This document shows positions 25,682-35,187 of a DNA stretch of 64,000 bases, piece by piece; position 1 is the first letter of the stretch, and each line of letters starts with the position of its first letter. The notes under the pieces are model-generated. The model was not told the DNA's origin. It saw nothing but the letters and a program-made list of their open reading frames with translations, and made no database searches. Made by a program: the position numbers and the translations under genes. The DNA comes from Pukyongia sp963768085. Its GTDB lineage: Bacteria > Bacteroidota > Bacteroidia > Flavobacteriales > Flavobacteriaceae. Location of the stretch: NCBI GenBank assembly GCA_963768085.1, contig CAVYGO010000003.1, positions 1,054,001-1,118,000 of the forward strand, read 5' to 3'.

Positions 25682-25706
25682 TTTTTATGGGTAAAGTTTA
25701 AAGACT

Positions 25707-27026
25707 ATGAATATTACGAAAAAAGAAATCGATCCTCTGAATGCGGTGGTCACAGTAGAGATCTCCAAGGATGATTATTCCGAGAAAGTAGATACTATCT
25801 TAAAGGATTATCGCAAAAATGCGAACATCCCAGGCTTTAGAAAGGGACATGTGCCGTTAGGGATGGTTAAGAAGCAATACGGCAAGGCTGTTTTGGTTGA
25901 TGAGGTGAATAAGATCCTTCAGGACGAACTTCATAAATTTCTAACCGAAGAGAAGTTGGATGTATTGGGAAATCCATTACCAAAAAACGAGGAAGCGATC
26001 GACTGGGATGCAGGGGATCTGTCTTTTGAATTCGACCTGGGAATCGCACCGGATTTCGAGGTAAACCTGAAAGGAAAGGCGGTTACGAATTACAAGATCG
26101 TTGCCGATGATAAAATGATCGATAACCAGGTTAAAACCATTCGCAAACAGTACGGAAAACTTATTGCCAAGGATGTTGTGGAGAAAGGCGATGAAGTAAC
26201 TGGGACCTTTACTTCTTCAGAGAAAGAATTAGAGAAGAAATCGACCTTTGAAACAGACGTTCTTAAGGGTAAAAAGCAGCTTTCCGCGATTATTGGGGCG
26301 AAGGTTGGTGATAAGTTAACCCTGAAATCCAAGGGACTTTTCAAAGACGATCACGACAATCAGCGTTTCTTAGGTGTAGAACGCGATGAAGCGCACAGCT
26401 TGGATATAGATGTTACATTGGTTATAGAAGAGGTTAATAAACGCGAAATGGCCGAACTTAACCAGGAACTATTCGACAAATTGTTTGGCGAAGGGGTTGT
26501 TACTTCGGAAGAAGAACTAAAAGGAAAGATCAAAGAAGATGCAGAGCGTCAGTTCGAGCAACAAAGTGATCAGAAATTATTAAATGATGTAGTAGAATCG
26601 CTCATCGAAAATACCAAGTTTAACCTTCCAAATGAATTCCTGCAACGATGGATTCAGAAGTCAGGCGAGGAAGTATTAAGCGACGCAGCAGCCAAAGAAG
26701 AGTATGAGCGCAGCGAGAAAGGCTTGCGTTACCAGCTCATTGAAGGTAAGTTACGAGCAACACATAATCTTCAGGTAACTTTTGAAGAGCTTAAGGAGTA
26801 TTCCCGTACCATGATTCGCGCGCAAATGGCACAATTTGGAAATACGAACCCTACCGATGAGGAACTCGATGGTATCGCCTCCAGGATCATGTCCAACGAA
26901 GAAGAGGTGAGAAGGCTCTCAGAGCAATTAAATACGAACAAAATACTTCAGTTTTATAAGGAAAACGCAAAACTGAAGACCAAGGAGGTTACTTATGACA
27001 AGTTCATAAAGGAAGCCTACGCATAA
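25707..27026 (+). CDS. tig: Trigger factor
   Basis: 439 residues. Ribosome-associated chaperone that shields nascent chains at the exit tunnel. The ribosome-binding domain contains NIPGFRKGHVPLGMVKKQYG (about 40-59), matching the GFRxGKxP signature. The middle region corresponds to the FKBP-type peptidyl-prolyl isomerase domain but looks divergent, as in other Bacteroidota. The C-terminal helical arms contain NLPNEFLQRW. An ATG at 25687 is out of frame. It precedes clpP and clpX, the classical tig-clpP-clpX order. Confidence 0.95.
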   Translation: MNITKKEIDPLNAVVTVEISKDDYSEKVDTILKDYRKNANIPGFRKGHVPLGMVKKQYGKAVLVDEVNKILQDELHKFLTEEKLDVLGNPLPKNEEAIDWDAGDLSFEFDLGIAPDFEVNLKGKAVTNYKIVADDKMIDNQVKTIRKQYGKLIAKDVVEKGDEVTGTFTSSEKELEKKSTFETDVLKGKKQLSAIIGAKVGDKLTLKSKGLFKDDHDNQRFLGVERDEAHSLDIDVTLVIEEVNKREMAELNQELFDKLFGEGVVTSEEELKGKIKEDAERQFEQQSDQKLLNDVVESLIENTKFNLPNEFLQRWIQKSGEEVLSDAAAKEEYERSEKGLRYQLIEGKLRATHNLQVTFEELKEYSRTMIRAQMAQFGNTNPTDEELDGIASRIMSNEEEVRRLSEQLNTNKILQFYKENAKLKTKEVTYDKFIKEAYA

Positions 27027-27052
27027 TTCAGCGATAAAATAGTTATATTTAG

Positions 27053-27084
27053 GCGTTGAATTGTGGTGATTCAACGCTTTTTTT
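27053..27084 (+). terminator. Hairpin with T-run between tig and clpP
   Basis: GCGTTGAA (27053-27060) pairs with TTCAACGC (27070-27077) across a 9-nt loop, followed by seven T. A standard intrinsic terminator, giving partial or complete separation of tig from clpP. Confidence 0.75.
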
Positions 27085-27109
27085 ATATTATAGAAACGAC
27101 TCAAATTAT

Positions 27110-27784
27110 ATGAACTACACTAAAGAATTTAAAGATTTTGCCATCAAGGATCAGGGAATAAGTAGTACCTATTACGATACCATTGTAAGTAGCATGTACC
27201 CTGTAAACCTTACTCCGAATATTATCGAAGAACGACAGATGAACGCCGTTGCGATGGACGTATTCTCTCGTTTAATGATGGATAGGATCATTTTTCTGGG
27301 AACAGGGATCAACGATCAGGTAGCAAACATCGTACAGGCTCAGTTGCTTTTCCTCGAGAGCACCGATGCCTCCAAGGATATTCAAATTTATATTAATTCT
27401 CCGGGAGGAAGCGTATATGCAGGCCTTGGCATTTATGATACCATGCAATTTATAAAACCGGATGTGGCAACGATCTGTACGGGTATGGCAGCTTCAATGG
27501 GAGCCGTTCTGCTTTGTGCGGGGCAAAAAGGTAAACGTAGCGGATTAACGCATTCAAGGGTGATGATTCACCAGCCAATGGGCGGTGCACAGGGGCAGGC
27601 GAGTGATATTGAGATCACTGCGCGAGAAATTCTTACCTTGAAGGACGAATTATACCGAATTATAGCCAATCATAGCGGCCAGACTTTCGAACAAGTTTTC
27701 GAAGACAGTGATCGCGATTATTGGATGAAAGCCGATAAAGCTAAAGATTACGGAATGATAGACGAGATATTAACTCGTAGCTAA
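27110..27784 (+). CDS. clpP: ATP-dependent Clp protease proteolytic subunit ClpP
   Basis: 224 residues from the ATG at 27110. A longer frame from a TTG at 27056 would begin inside the terminator hairpin and adds residues foreign to ClpP, so it is rejected. The serine-protease triad is visible: Ser129 in TGMAASMGAVLL, His154 in MIHQPMGGAQGQ, and Asp203 in DSDRDYWM. Forms a tetradecameric barrel in the cytoplasm that degrades proteins fed by ClpX, encoded 20 bp downstream. Confidence 0.96.
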   Translation: MNYTKEFKDFAIKDQGISSTYYDTIVSSMYPVNLTPNIIEERQMNAVAMDVFSRLMMDRIIFLGTGINDQVANIVQAQLLFLESTDASKDIQIYINSPGGSVYAGLGIYDTMQFIKPDVATICTGMAASMGAVLLCAGQKGKRSGLTHSRVMIHQPMGGAQGQASDIEITAREILTLKDELYRIIANHSGQTFEQVFEDSDRDYWMKADKAKDYGMIDEILTRS

Positions 27785-27804
27785 GTTCTGTTAAAACTGA
27801 AAAT

Positions 27805-29037
27805 ATGTCGAAAGAAGAATTAGAATGCTCGTTTTGCGGTCGTAAAAAAGCGGAAACCAATCTCCTTATTGCGGGACTGGATGCACACATATGTGATCGC
27901 TGTATTGAACAGGCACATGGTATCGTGATTGAGGAAGCATTGCATTCTACAAACAGTGAGCTGAGTAAAGAACTCATGCTTAAGAAACCTAAATCCATCA
28001 AGGCATTCCTGGACGACTACGTAATTGGTCAGGAACACACCAAGAAGGTGATGTCTGTGGCGGTGTATAATCACTATAAAAGATTGCTTCAGCCTAAGAA
28101 TGATGAAGAAATTGAAATTCAAAAGAGCAATATTATTATTGTAGGCCAGACAGGAACAGGTAAAACGCTGGTTGCAAAGACTATCGCCCGAATGCTTAAT
28201 GTGCCTTTGGCCATTGTCGATGCTACGGTACTAACCGAAGCAGGATATGTTGGAGAGGATGTGGAAAGTATTCTTACGCGATTATTGCAGGCGGCTGATT
28301 ATAATCTTGAGAAAGCTCAGAACGGGATCGTTTTTATCGACGAGATCGATAAGATCGCCCGGAAAAGTGATAATCCTTCGATTACCCGTGATGTGAGCGG
28401 GGAAGGAGTTCAGCAGGCGCTTCTGAAACTGCTGGAAGGAACCACGGTCAATGTTCCCCCCAAAGGAGGCAGAAAGCATCCGGACCAAAAATTTATAGAA
28501 GTAAACACGGAAAATATCTTGTTCATCGCGGGTGGAGCTTTCGATGGTATCGACCGCCATATATCTAAACGCCTGAATATGCAGGCCGTAGGATTTAGCG
28601 CCAGTATGAAGGAAAATACGATAGAACGCGATAATATGCTGAAGTATATTATTCCGAAGGATCTCAAAGATTATGGCCTGATCCCTGAAATTATAGGCCG
28701 TCTACCGGTACTTACCTTTATGAATCCATTGGATAAAGGTACATTAAGGGCAATTCTTACCGAACCAAAGAATGCCATCATCAAGCAGTACAAAAAATTG
28801 TTCGAGATGGATGATATCGACTTTGTGATCACCGAGGAAGCCATGGATTTTATAGTAGAACAGGCGATCGAATACAAATTGGGGGCCCGTGGATTACGAT
28901 CCCTGTGCGAAGCAGTATTGACAGATGCTATGTACGATCTTCCCGGCAGTGATGAAAAGGATTTGAATGTGACCGTGGAATACGCCCAGGAAAAATTGAA
29001 TAAATCGACCATAAAAAAGTTGAAAGCGGTTTCTTAA
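27805..29037 (+). CDS. clpX: ATP-dependent Clp protease ATP-binding subunit ClpX
   Basis: 410 residues. The N-terminal zinc-binding domain has Cys8, Cys11, Cys30 and Cys33 (CSFC ... CDRC). The AAA+ domain has Walker A GQTGTGKT (114-121), Walker B IVFIDEID (Asp179, Glu180), the RKSDNPSITRDVSGEGVQQALL segment, and sensor-2 LGARGLR. Hexameric unfoldase that recognises tagged proteins and passes them to ClpP. Follows clpP by 20 bp, so it is co-transcribed; a bidirectional terminator follows. Confidence 0.97.
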   Translation: MSKEELECSFCGRKKAETNLLIAGLDAHICDRCIEQAHGIVIEEALHSTNSELSKELMLKKPKSIKAFLDDYVIGQEHTKKVMSVAVYNHYKRLLQPKNDEEIEIQKSNIIIVGQTGTGKTLVAKTIARMLNVPLAIVDATVLTEAGYVGEDVESILTRLLQAADYNLEKAQNGIVFIDEIDKIARKSDNPSITRDVSGEGVQQALLKLLEGTTVNVPPKGGRKHPDQKFIEVNTENILFIAGGAFDGIDRHISKRLNMQAVGFSASMKENTIERDNMLKYIIPKDLKDYGLIPEIIGRLPVLTFMNPLDKGTLRAILTEPKNAIIKQYKKLFEMDDIDFVITEEAMDFIVEQAIEYKLGARGLRSLCEAVLTDAMYDLPGSDEKDLNVTVEYAQEKLNKSTIKKLKAVS

Positions 29038-29063
29038 GAAAGGAAACAGTTGTAATAAAAAAA

Positions 29064-29084
29064 GCCTCGGTAATTAACCGAGGC
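29064..29084. terminator. Bidirectional intrinsic terminator
   Basis: GCCTCGGT (29064-29071) and ACCGAGGC (29077-29084) with a 5-nt loop, A-run on the left and T-run on the right. It lies between the convergent clpX and small lipoprotein genes. Confidence 0.85.
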
Positions 29085-29107
29085 TTTTACTTTAATATTA
29101 CTATAAG

Positions 29108-29293
29108 TTAGGGTTGTGCTATTACAGTCTTTTTCTTTTGGTTCAGAATTTTCTGCTGCATTAGTTCTTTTTTGTTCTTTAAGGTATATCCTGCTACCTT
29201 TTCTTCCATCTGAAGTGTTTTTACCGCAGTTCCACAGGATGCTAGTGATGCTGTGAAGCAGATAATGGCTATTATGTATATTAGTTTTTTCAT
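29108..29293 (-). CDS. Small basic lipoprotein, unknown function
   Basis: 61 residues. The signal MKKLIYIIAIICFTASLASCGT has a good lipobox (LASC, Cys20). The mature part is about 41 residues, Lys/Gln rich (KNKKELMQQKILNQKKK), without recognisable domain. A bidirectional terminator at its 3' end and a typical lipobox support it as a real gene. No conserved partner is obvious: neighbours are clpX (convergent) and the GH3 gene upstream on the same strand, 109 bp away. Confidence 0.68.
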   Translation of the reverse strand: MKKLIYIIAIICFTASLASCGTAVKTLQMEEKVAGYTLKNKKELMQQKILNQKKKTVIAQP

Positions 29294-29402
29294 TGCCCCA
29301 ATTCTTTATTGATGATTCAAACATAGAAAGTAAGAAAAGGACTACCAAAAATTTTAGTCGAAGCCATGAAATAATCGATAAAGTGCAGAAATTGGCCCTT
29401 TT

Positions 29403-30916
29403 TTATGTGTTTAAGGAGAGTAATTCTTCCAGGTATTCCCGTGAATTGGACAGTCTTGGAACCTTATGTTGCCCACCAAATTTATCATTTTGCTTTAACC
29501 AGTCATAGAATAATCTTTCACGACCGCAATGTATCGTAGGAGCATTCAGTGTAGTGTTATTGAATCTTTTCGCTTCATAATCACTATTCACCTCCTGGAG
29601 CGAAGTATCGAGTAACTGGGAGAAGTTGGCAAAATCCTCAGGGGGTTTTTTAAATTCGATGATCCATTCATGGGCTCCTTTTTCCTTTCCTTCCATGAAT
29701 ATTGGTGCTACCGTATAATCAACAATTTCCGTGCGAGTGAGTTTCGAAACCTTGCGCAAGGCGGCTTCCGCATTTTCAATAATTAGTTCTTCACCAAAAA
29801 CATTGATATGATGTTTCGTTCTACCCGTGACCTTAATTCTATAGGGATTTATCGATGTAAATCGAACCGTATCGCCAATCTTATAGCGCCAGAGCCCGGC
29901 ATTAGTAGAAATTACGATAGCGTAGTTCTCACCTTCCTCGACCTCACTTAACGGTATGATTTTCTGCTCGGAAGTGTCATAGGTATTCATCGGAATAAAT
30001 TCGTAGAAGATACCGTAGTCGAGCATCAGGAGAAGTTCCTTCTGTCATTCTGGTCCTGAATGGCGAAAAATCCTTCCGAGGCATTATATATTTCATAATA
30101 TTTAAAGCTATCCCGAGGCAGCAGCTTTTTATATTGCTCCACATAGGGATCGAAACTTACACCTCCATGGAAATATACCTCCAGGTTGGGCCATACTTCG
30201 AATAGATGATTGGCCCCTGTAGTGTCCATAACATTATTCAGGAGTACGAGCATCCAGGAAGGAACCCCTGCCAGGCTGGTAACGTTCTCCTTGATCGTTT
30301 CATTTACTATGGCCTGCATTTTTGTTTCCCAGTCGCCCATGAGTGATATTTCACTGCTGGGTGTACTACTGAATTCTGCCCAAAATGGCATATTGTCTAT
30401 AAGGATGGCACACAGGTCACCGAAAACTGTACCGTTCTCTTTGTATAATTCTTTACTTCCCCCAAGGCGAAGATCTTTACCTACAAATAATTGCGAATCG
30501 GGGTTGTTGTTTAAATACATACAGAGCAGATCCTTGCTGGCAGCATAATGGCAATCTTCCAGAGATTCCTGGCTCACAGGTATGAATTTACTTTTGGAAT
30601 TGGTTGTTCCACTGGATTTAGCAAACCATCGGATTGTTTTCGGCCAGAAAATATTGCTCTCACCTTGTCTTGCCCGTTCTATCTGAGGTTCATTGTCCTC
30701 ATACGTGGTAATGGGAATCCTGTTTGAAAATTCGCGGTATGTATGGATAGAACTGAAATCGTACTCTTGACCGATCTCTGTATGTTTTGCCTTCTGAAGT
30801 AAATTCTGCAGGAGTTCCTCCTGTACTTCAACCGGGTATTTCAGAAAGAGCTCGATCTGGTGAAATCGTTTTTTCAGAAACCACGAAGCAATTGAATTTA
30901 CTATCGGTATTGGCAT
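29403..30916 (-). pseudogene. GH3 family acyl-adenylating enzyme, interrupted by a frameshift
   Basis: Two adjacent frames on the minus strand together encode one GH3 protein of about 504 residues, the usual length of bacterial members. The N-terminal part (from the ATG at 30916; 296 residues) holds RFAKSSGTTNSKSKFIP (the ATP-binding SSGTT motif) and FKYYEIYNASEGFFAIQDQND, then ends in an artificial tail RRNFS. The C-terminal part continues in another frame from LLLMLDYGIFYEF through NAGLWRYKIGDTVRF and TGRTKHHINVFGE. Restoring one base, probably an A, in the AGAAGG run at about 30038-30043 joins them. GH3 proteins adenylate a carboxylic acid and couple it to an amine or amino acid; the bacterial substrate is unknown. 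Either a true pseudogene, a sequencing error or a recoding site. Confidence 0.85.
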
Positions 30917-30959
30917 ATTTAACCTATCTTTAAAGCATAAAAGTAGCAATTTCTTTTTT

Positions 30960-31754
30960 ATGAAATACAGTGGTGTTCTCACTAAAATGCAAACTGAAAA
31001 TAGTTCACCAATTCAGTATTACCTGGTATTTGAAAATGACTTTCTCAATGTAAATCAATTATTGGACAAGTCTGTCTCTATTTCATTCATTAAATACCAA
31101 TGCCTGAACTGTGGTCTGGACAAGAAGATCTTTCGTATGGGATTTTGTTACGATTGTTTCTACGATGTGCCACAGGCCGCCGATTGGGTGATACGTCCCG
31201 AGTTAAGTAAGGCCCATTTGGACCAGGAAGATCGTGATCTCGAGTATGAAAAGAAAGTGCAACTACAACCTCATATTGTCTATCTGGCCAACAGTAGCAG
31301 CGTAAAGGTGGGTGTGACCAGGAAAAGTCAGGTGCCTACAAGATGGATAGACCAGGGAGCGCATGAGGCCATAGAGATCGTTGAGGTTCCCAATCGTTAT
31401 CTGGCGGGAATCACGGAGGTAGCTCTGAAAGATCATGTGAGCGACAAAACAAACTGGCGGGCAATGCTTAAAAATGATATAAAGGATGAAGACCTGGTGG
31501 AATGGAGGTCGAAACTTGAATCATATATTCCTGAAGAAGCCAAAGAGTATTTTATCGCTAATAACACAGAAACCAATCTTGAATTCCCAGTGCTTCAATA
31601 TCCAGAGAAACCAAAAAGCCTGAATTTGGATAAAACCCCGGATTACATCGGAATATTGAAGGGCATTAAAGGCCAGTACCTGATCTTCGAGGATAATACG
31701 GTTTTCAATGTTCGCAGTAATGAAGGATATGTAGTGGAGATCGCGATGAAGTAA
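30960..31754 (+). CDS. DUF2797 family protein
   Basis: 264 residues. The N-terminal third has a likely zinc site, CLNCG (about 43-47) and CYDC (about 60-63), in the context KKIFRMGFCYDCF. The block PHIVYLANSSSVKVGVTRKSQVPTRWIDQGA (about 103-133) and the following EVPNRYLAGITEVALKDHVSDKTNWRAML are the DUF2797 signature and resemble a GIY-YIG-like arrangement; the function is unknown. Cytoplasmic. Divergent from the GH3 gene (43 bp between starts) and convergent with the AsmA-like gene, whose stop abuts its own. Confidence 0.87.
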   Translation: MKYSGVLTKMQTENSSPIQYYLVFENDFLNVNQLLDKSVSISFIKYQCLNCGLDKKIFRMGFCYDCFYDVPQAADWVIRPELSKAHLDQEDRDLEYEKKVQLQPHIVYLANSSSVKVGVTRKSQVPTRWIDQGAHEAIEIVEVPNRYLAGITEVALKDHVSDKTNWRAMLKNDIKDEDLVEWRSKLESYIPEEAKEYFIANNTETNLEFPVLQYPEKPKSLNLDKTPDYIGILKGIKGQYLIFEDNTVFNVRSNEGYVVEIAMK

Positions 31755-34394
31755 TCAAATCTTTACACTGTCCTTTTTCTTATTGCCTTTCAGCAGATCG
31801 CCCAATATTCCTTTTACAATCTTTTCGGGATCGGTGTTTTTCGGTTCGGTCTTATTCCCGGTATTAACCGGTTTAGGATCATTACCCGATGTCTTGTCTC
31901 CACCGATAAGGTCTTTTAATATGTCGGTACCTTTATCCTTTAATTCCTGTTTTTGTTTTTCGATAAGTTTCTGAGTGATCGAGTTCACTGCAGATTGCAT
32001 ATTTATGGAAATTTTTGGATCGGTAACCGAACCACTCACGCCCATAGGAACGTTCACGCGCATATTATTGGCTTCCGCGGGATCCAGTTTTGAAAGTAGA
32101 TTAGTAACATCATTTCCAAGATACTTCGCGGGTACATCCATGTCAAGGGAATAATTCATGCTTTTATCGAGTCCATGACTCCCCGAAGCCGTTACTTTCA
32201 CACCTTCCACATCAAAAGAAAAAGGTTTTACTTCAATTTTACCATTATTGAAGGTAAAGGCGGTAGACACATCTCTGAGGCTAAGTTTATCCAATTCAAG
32301 GAAAGGTGCCTGTTGTCCGATTTTCGCGAGGATGGGTGTCCGTGCTGCCGTGACCTCAGCGGTCAATACGCGAGCTGCTGCATTTCCTACCAACGATTTG
32401 AGGTCTGGTGAAAGATTAGCATCGAGCACACCGCTTAGTTGAATTTTGGTATTTAGGTCACCGTCCAGGGCTTTGGCTACCGGGGCCAGGTACTTTAACA
32501 GGGCCAGGCTCTGAAAAGATTCGGAAATATTGATCTTCGAAAGGTCCAGATCCATGGCAAATGTGGGAGTCTTTTCTTTGGTAGAAACATTTCCCGACAA
32601 GGATGCATTACCTCCAAACAGATCAGAAGTAACATTATTCAGATTGGCGGTTTCTTCCTTGATACTAACGGTTCCTTTTGTATTGGTAAGGGTGATATCA
32701 TCGTAGATCACTTTATTGGCAGTGAAATCCAGCGTGGCATCCAGGAAGTCCGGGATCTTGATCTGGTCTTCGATTTCAGTGCTGCCTGAAGAAGATCCGG
32801 AACCGGTTGCCACTTCAGCATCGGCCGATTTAAAATCATTCAGGTTAAAGGTATTGGACTGCACGTTAAAACGTCCTTTCAGGTCTTGCTTTGCCATGAT
32901 CCAGGGAACAAGATTCTGTATGGTCCCGGTGGCCGCAATGTCTGTTTCACCTGTAGATCCCCTTAACTCCTTCAGTTTGATATTGCCGGGAGTAAGATCC
33001 ATTGATACGGTTTCTATCTTCAGTTCATTTTTGAAATCCGCATCATTGTAGGTGAAATCTGAAAGGCTGGCTGTACCGTTGGTCTTAATACTCTGGTATT
33101 GCTCATTTTCTATGGATGCCATATCAAAGCTGGTAGTCACATCGGCTTTAAAAACACCACTAAGATCCTGGTCTAGCTCCACAGGAAGTACCTGTTCGAT
33201 ATTAGCCAGGTTGAGCGTTCCCTTAAACGCCATATTCACTAGGGCATTTTTGGTAAGGTTCTTTATACTTCCGTTGGCCGTAAAGATCTCGTTGTCTATT
33301 TTAAAGGTAAGGCCTCCAATGTTGATATAAGTGTCTTCAACCCGGCCGGTTTCATTCTTCAATTGGACATCTATCGAAATATTGCGAACTGCTTTCGGAA
33401 GCTCGGGATATTTAAAGGAAGCATTAGAGCTTTTTACAGCGATATCCATCTTCGGAATATTATTATCGTCTACTATTCCTTTCAGCATACCATTCACACT
33501 AAAATCACCGGTAGTCGAAACACCGTCCAGATTCTTTACATATTGTTTGGGTATCACCGCCAGGAAATTTTTGAAATCGGAAGATGGAGTTTTAAAGGTC
33601 AGGTCCAATTCCGAATTATCCTCATTTACCTGTACAAACCCGTCAAAGGTCAAGGGAAGTTCGTTCACTTTAGCCTCATTCTCCAGAAAGGTATATTTCT
33701 GATTTTCAAGATCCATCTGGATCACGGCATCCAGGGAAACCAGATTATTGGTGAGGTATTTTACGTCGCCTATCTGCAAGGACACTAGCGAATTAGTCTC
33801 TGTATCCAGTTCGGACAGCGTCAAAGAAAAATCCCCTTTTCCGGAATGATTCATTTCGGAAAGTATAAGGAAGGTCTTGCTTAATTCATCCAGGTAGTTG
33901 ATGGTCGAATTGTTGATCTCATAGCCGTCAAGATCGAACGTAAATCCTTCATCGGTGGTTTCTTCCACATCTTCTTCTTCGGAAGTATTTTTTTCAATGG
34001 CTATATCGTAGTTTGCTCGCCCGAGGGAATCTACTTTGATATTTACCAGGGCCTGGTTTAATGCCAGGGAGTTGATCTTAATAGGGTCGTTTCCCGATTT
34101 GAACAATTGTGAAATTCTCATATCGAGAGTGAGTTGTTCTCCGCTAACCAGCGTATCGCCTTCGAAGGGAGCTTTATTCAACACACTGAAGTTCTTTATT
34201 TTTACAGCGGCATCGGGGAAACTACTAAAAAGACTTAGATCCATCGATTCCCAGGCTATTTCAGCGTTCAGATTATCGTTTAAGTTTTTCTTAAGCAGGT
34301 CTTCCAGGGAGCCTTTAAACAAGAAAGGGGCAGCTATGAGTACGATAATAAAAAGTCCCACAATGATACCGAGGATTTTCAGGAATTTTTTCAT
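31755..34394 (-). CDS. AsmA-like envelope protein
   Basis: 879 residues. One N-terminal membrane anchor (about 5-27, LKILGIIVGLFIIVLIAAPFLF) is followed by the AsmA N-terminal pattern LEDLLKKNLNDNLNAEIAWESMDLSLFSSFPDAAVKIKNFSV. A very long beta-rich region then follows, with repeated short strands of the type seen in AsmA/TamB/YhdP bridge proteins, and an AsmA_2-like C-terminus (about 590-800). The tail (about 820-879) is a low-complexity Lys/Asp/Asn stretch. Such proteins are thought to span the periplasm and help move phospholipids or outer-membrane components; that role is inferred here. The start overlaps the stop of the upstream transporter gene by 4 bp. Confidence 0.88.
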   Translation of the reverse strand: MKKFLKILGIIVGLFIIVLIAAPFLFKGSLEDLLKKNLNDNLNAEIAWESMDLSLFSSFPDAAVKIKNFSVLNKAPFEGDTLVSGEQLTLDMRISQLFKSGNDPIKINSLALNQALVNIKVDSLGRANYDIAIEKNTSEEEDVEETTDEGFTFDLDGYEINNSTINYLDELSKTFLILSEMNHSGKGDFSLTLSELDTETNSLVSLQIGDVKYLTNNLVSLDAVIQMDLENQKYTFLENEAKVNELPLTFDGFVQVNEDNSELDLTFKTPSSDFKNFLAVIPKQYVKNLDGVSTTGDFSVNGMLKGIVDDNNIPKMDIAVKSSNASFKYPELPKAVRNISIDVQLKNETGRVEDTYINIGGLTFKIDNEIFTANGSIKNLTKNALVNMAFKGTLNLANIEQVLPVELDQDLSGVFKADVTTSFDMASIENEQYQSIKTNGTASLSDFTYNDADFKNELKIETVSMDLTPGNIKLKELRGSTGETDIAATGTIQNLVPWIMAKQDLKGRFNVQSNTFNLNDFKSADAEVATGSGSSSGSTEIEDQIKIPDFLDATLDFTANKVIYDDITLTNTKGTVSIKEETANLNNVTSDLFGGNASLSGNVSTKEKTPTFAMDLDLSKINISESFQSLALLKYLAPVAKALDGDLNTKIQLSGVLDANLSPDLKSLVGNAAARVLTAEVTAARTPILAKIGQQAPFLELDKLSLRDVSTAFTFNNGKIEVKPFSFDVEGVKVTASGSHGLDKSMNYSLDMDVPAKYLGNDVTNLLSKLDPAEANNMRVNVPMGVSGSVTDPKISINMQSAVNSITQKLIEKQKQELKDKGTDILKDLIGGDKTSGNDPKPVNTGNKTEPKNTDPEKIVKGILGDLLKGNKKKDSVKI

Positions 34395-35113
34395 GTCATT
34401 TCATTTACATTATCCAGGTCCAGTTCTTCACCAACTTTCAGGCCAAATCGTTTTCGCATTCCAAAGACAGCGGCATATAAGAATGGAGTATCCGTAGCGG
34501 CGACCATCACTTTAAACAGAAATCCGCTAAGCAGGAGTCCGCTGAACAATTTCCATTCGATCTTTCCGAAAGTGCATAACAGTATTAGAACTGTAAAAGT
34601 ATCTACAAATTGCGACAGAAAGGTTGAGAAATTATTTCGCAACCATAAATGTTTGCCTTTGGTGAGTCGTTTCCAGAAATGAAAAATGGATATGTCAATA
34701 TATTGTGCCAGCAGGTAAGCCATCATGGAAGCTAACACAGCGATAGCCGTTGCTCCAAACACAGTTTCGAACAGGGCATCACTCACCGGGCTCCAGGTTG
34801 TGGCAGGTACGGCGCTGGACACATAGATGATACCCATGGAAAAAAAAGACGCAAAAATACCTGCGGTTACTACCTGGTTGGCTTTTCTTTTACCGTAGAC
34901 CTCACTAATAATGTCGGTGATGAGGAAGGTAATTGGGTAGGGTAGTACACCAACAGATATTTCGAAGGTGTATAACCCGAAGAGATCAAAAGAAATAAAT
35001 TTTTGAAAGATCAGATTGGAAACTACCAGCGATGCGATGAACAAAGCCCCGAGAATGAGGTAGATGCGTTGTGCCAGTAGTCTGTCTTTAAGAGTGAGGT
35101 GCGCCACAAACAT
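34391..35113 (-). CDS. Queuosine precursor transporter, YhhQ family
   Basis: 240 residues with about six membrane helices (about 12-33, 45-66, 77-98, 113-135, 160-182, 188-212). The segments ISVGVLPYPITFLITDIISEVYGKRKA and STFLSQFVDTFTVLILLCTFG match the YhhQ/VUT_1 family signature (P-x-TFL-x-TD ... SQ-x-D). YhhQ imports the queuosine precursors preQ0 and preQ1 for tRNA modification. Located in the inner membrane. Overlaps the AsmA-like gene by 4 bp; the functional link is unclear. Confidence 0.92.
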   Translation of the reverse strand: MFVAHLTLKDRLLAQRIYLILGALFIASLVVSNLIFQKFISFDLFGLYTFEISVGVLPYPITFLITDIISEVYGKRKANQVVTAGIFASFFSMGIIYVSSAVPATTWSPVSDALFETVFGATAIAVLASMMAYLLAQYIDISIFHFWKRLTKGKHLWLRNNFSTFLSQFVDTFTVLILLCTFGKIEWKLFSGLLLSGFLFKVMVAATDTPFLYAAVFGMRKRFGLKVGEELDLDNVNEMT

Positions 35114-35187
35114 TAGTTATACATTCAAAGTTACTTGTTGTACGTTTTCTTTTCCTTAAATTCGTCTTAAATGTTAAAACCGATCTC

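Noticed and set aside
27056..27109. An earlier TTG start for clpP
   Set aside because: It lies within the terminator hairpin after tig and would add 18 residues not found in ClpP proteins.
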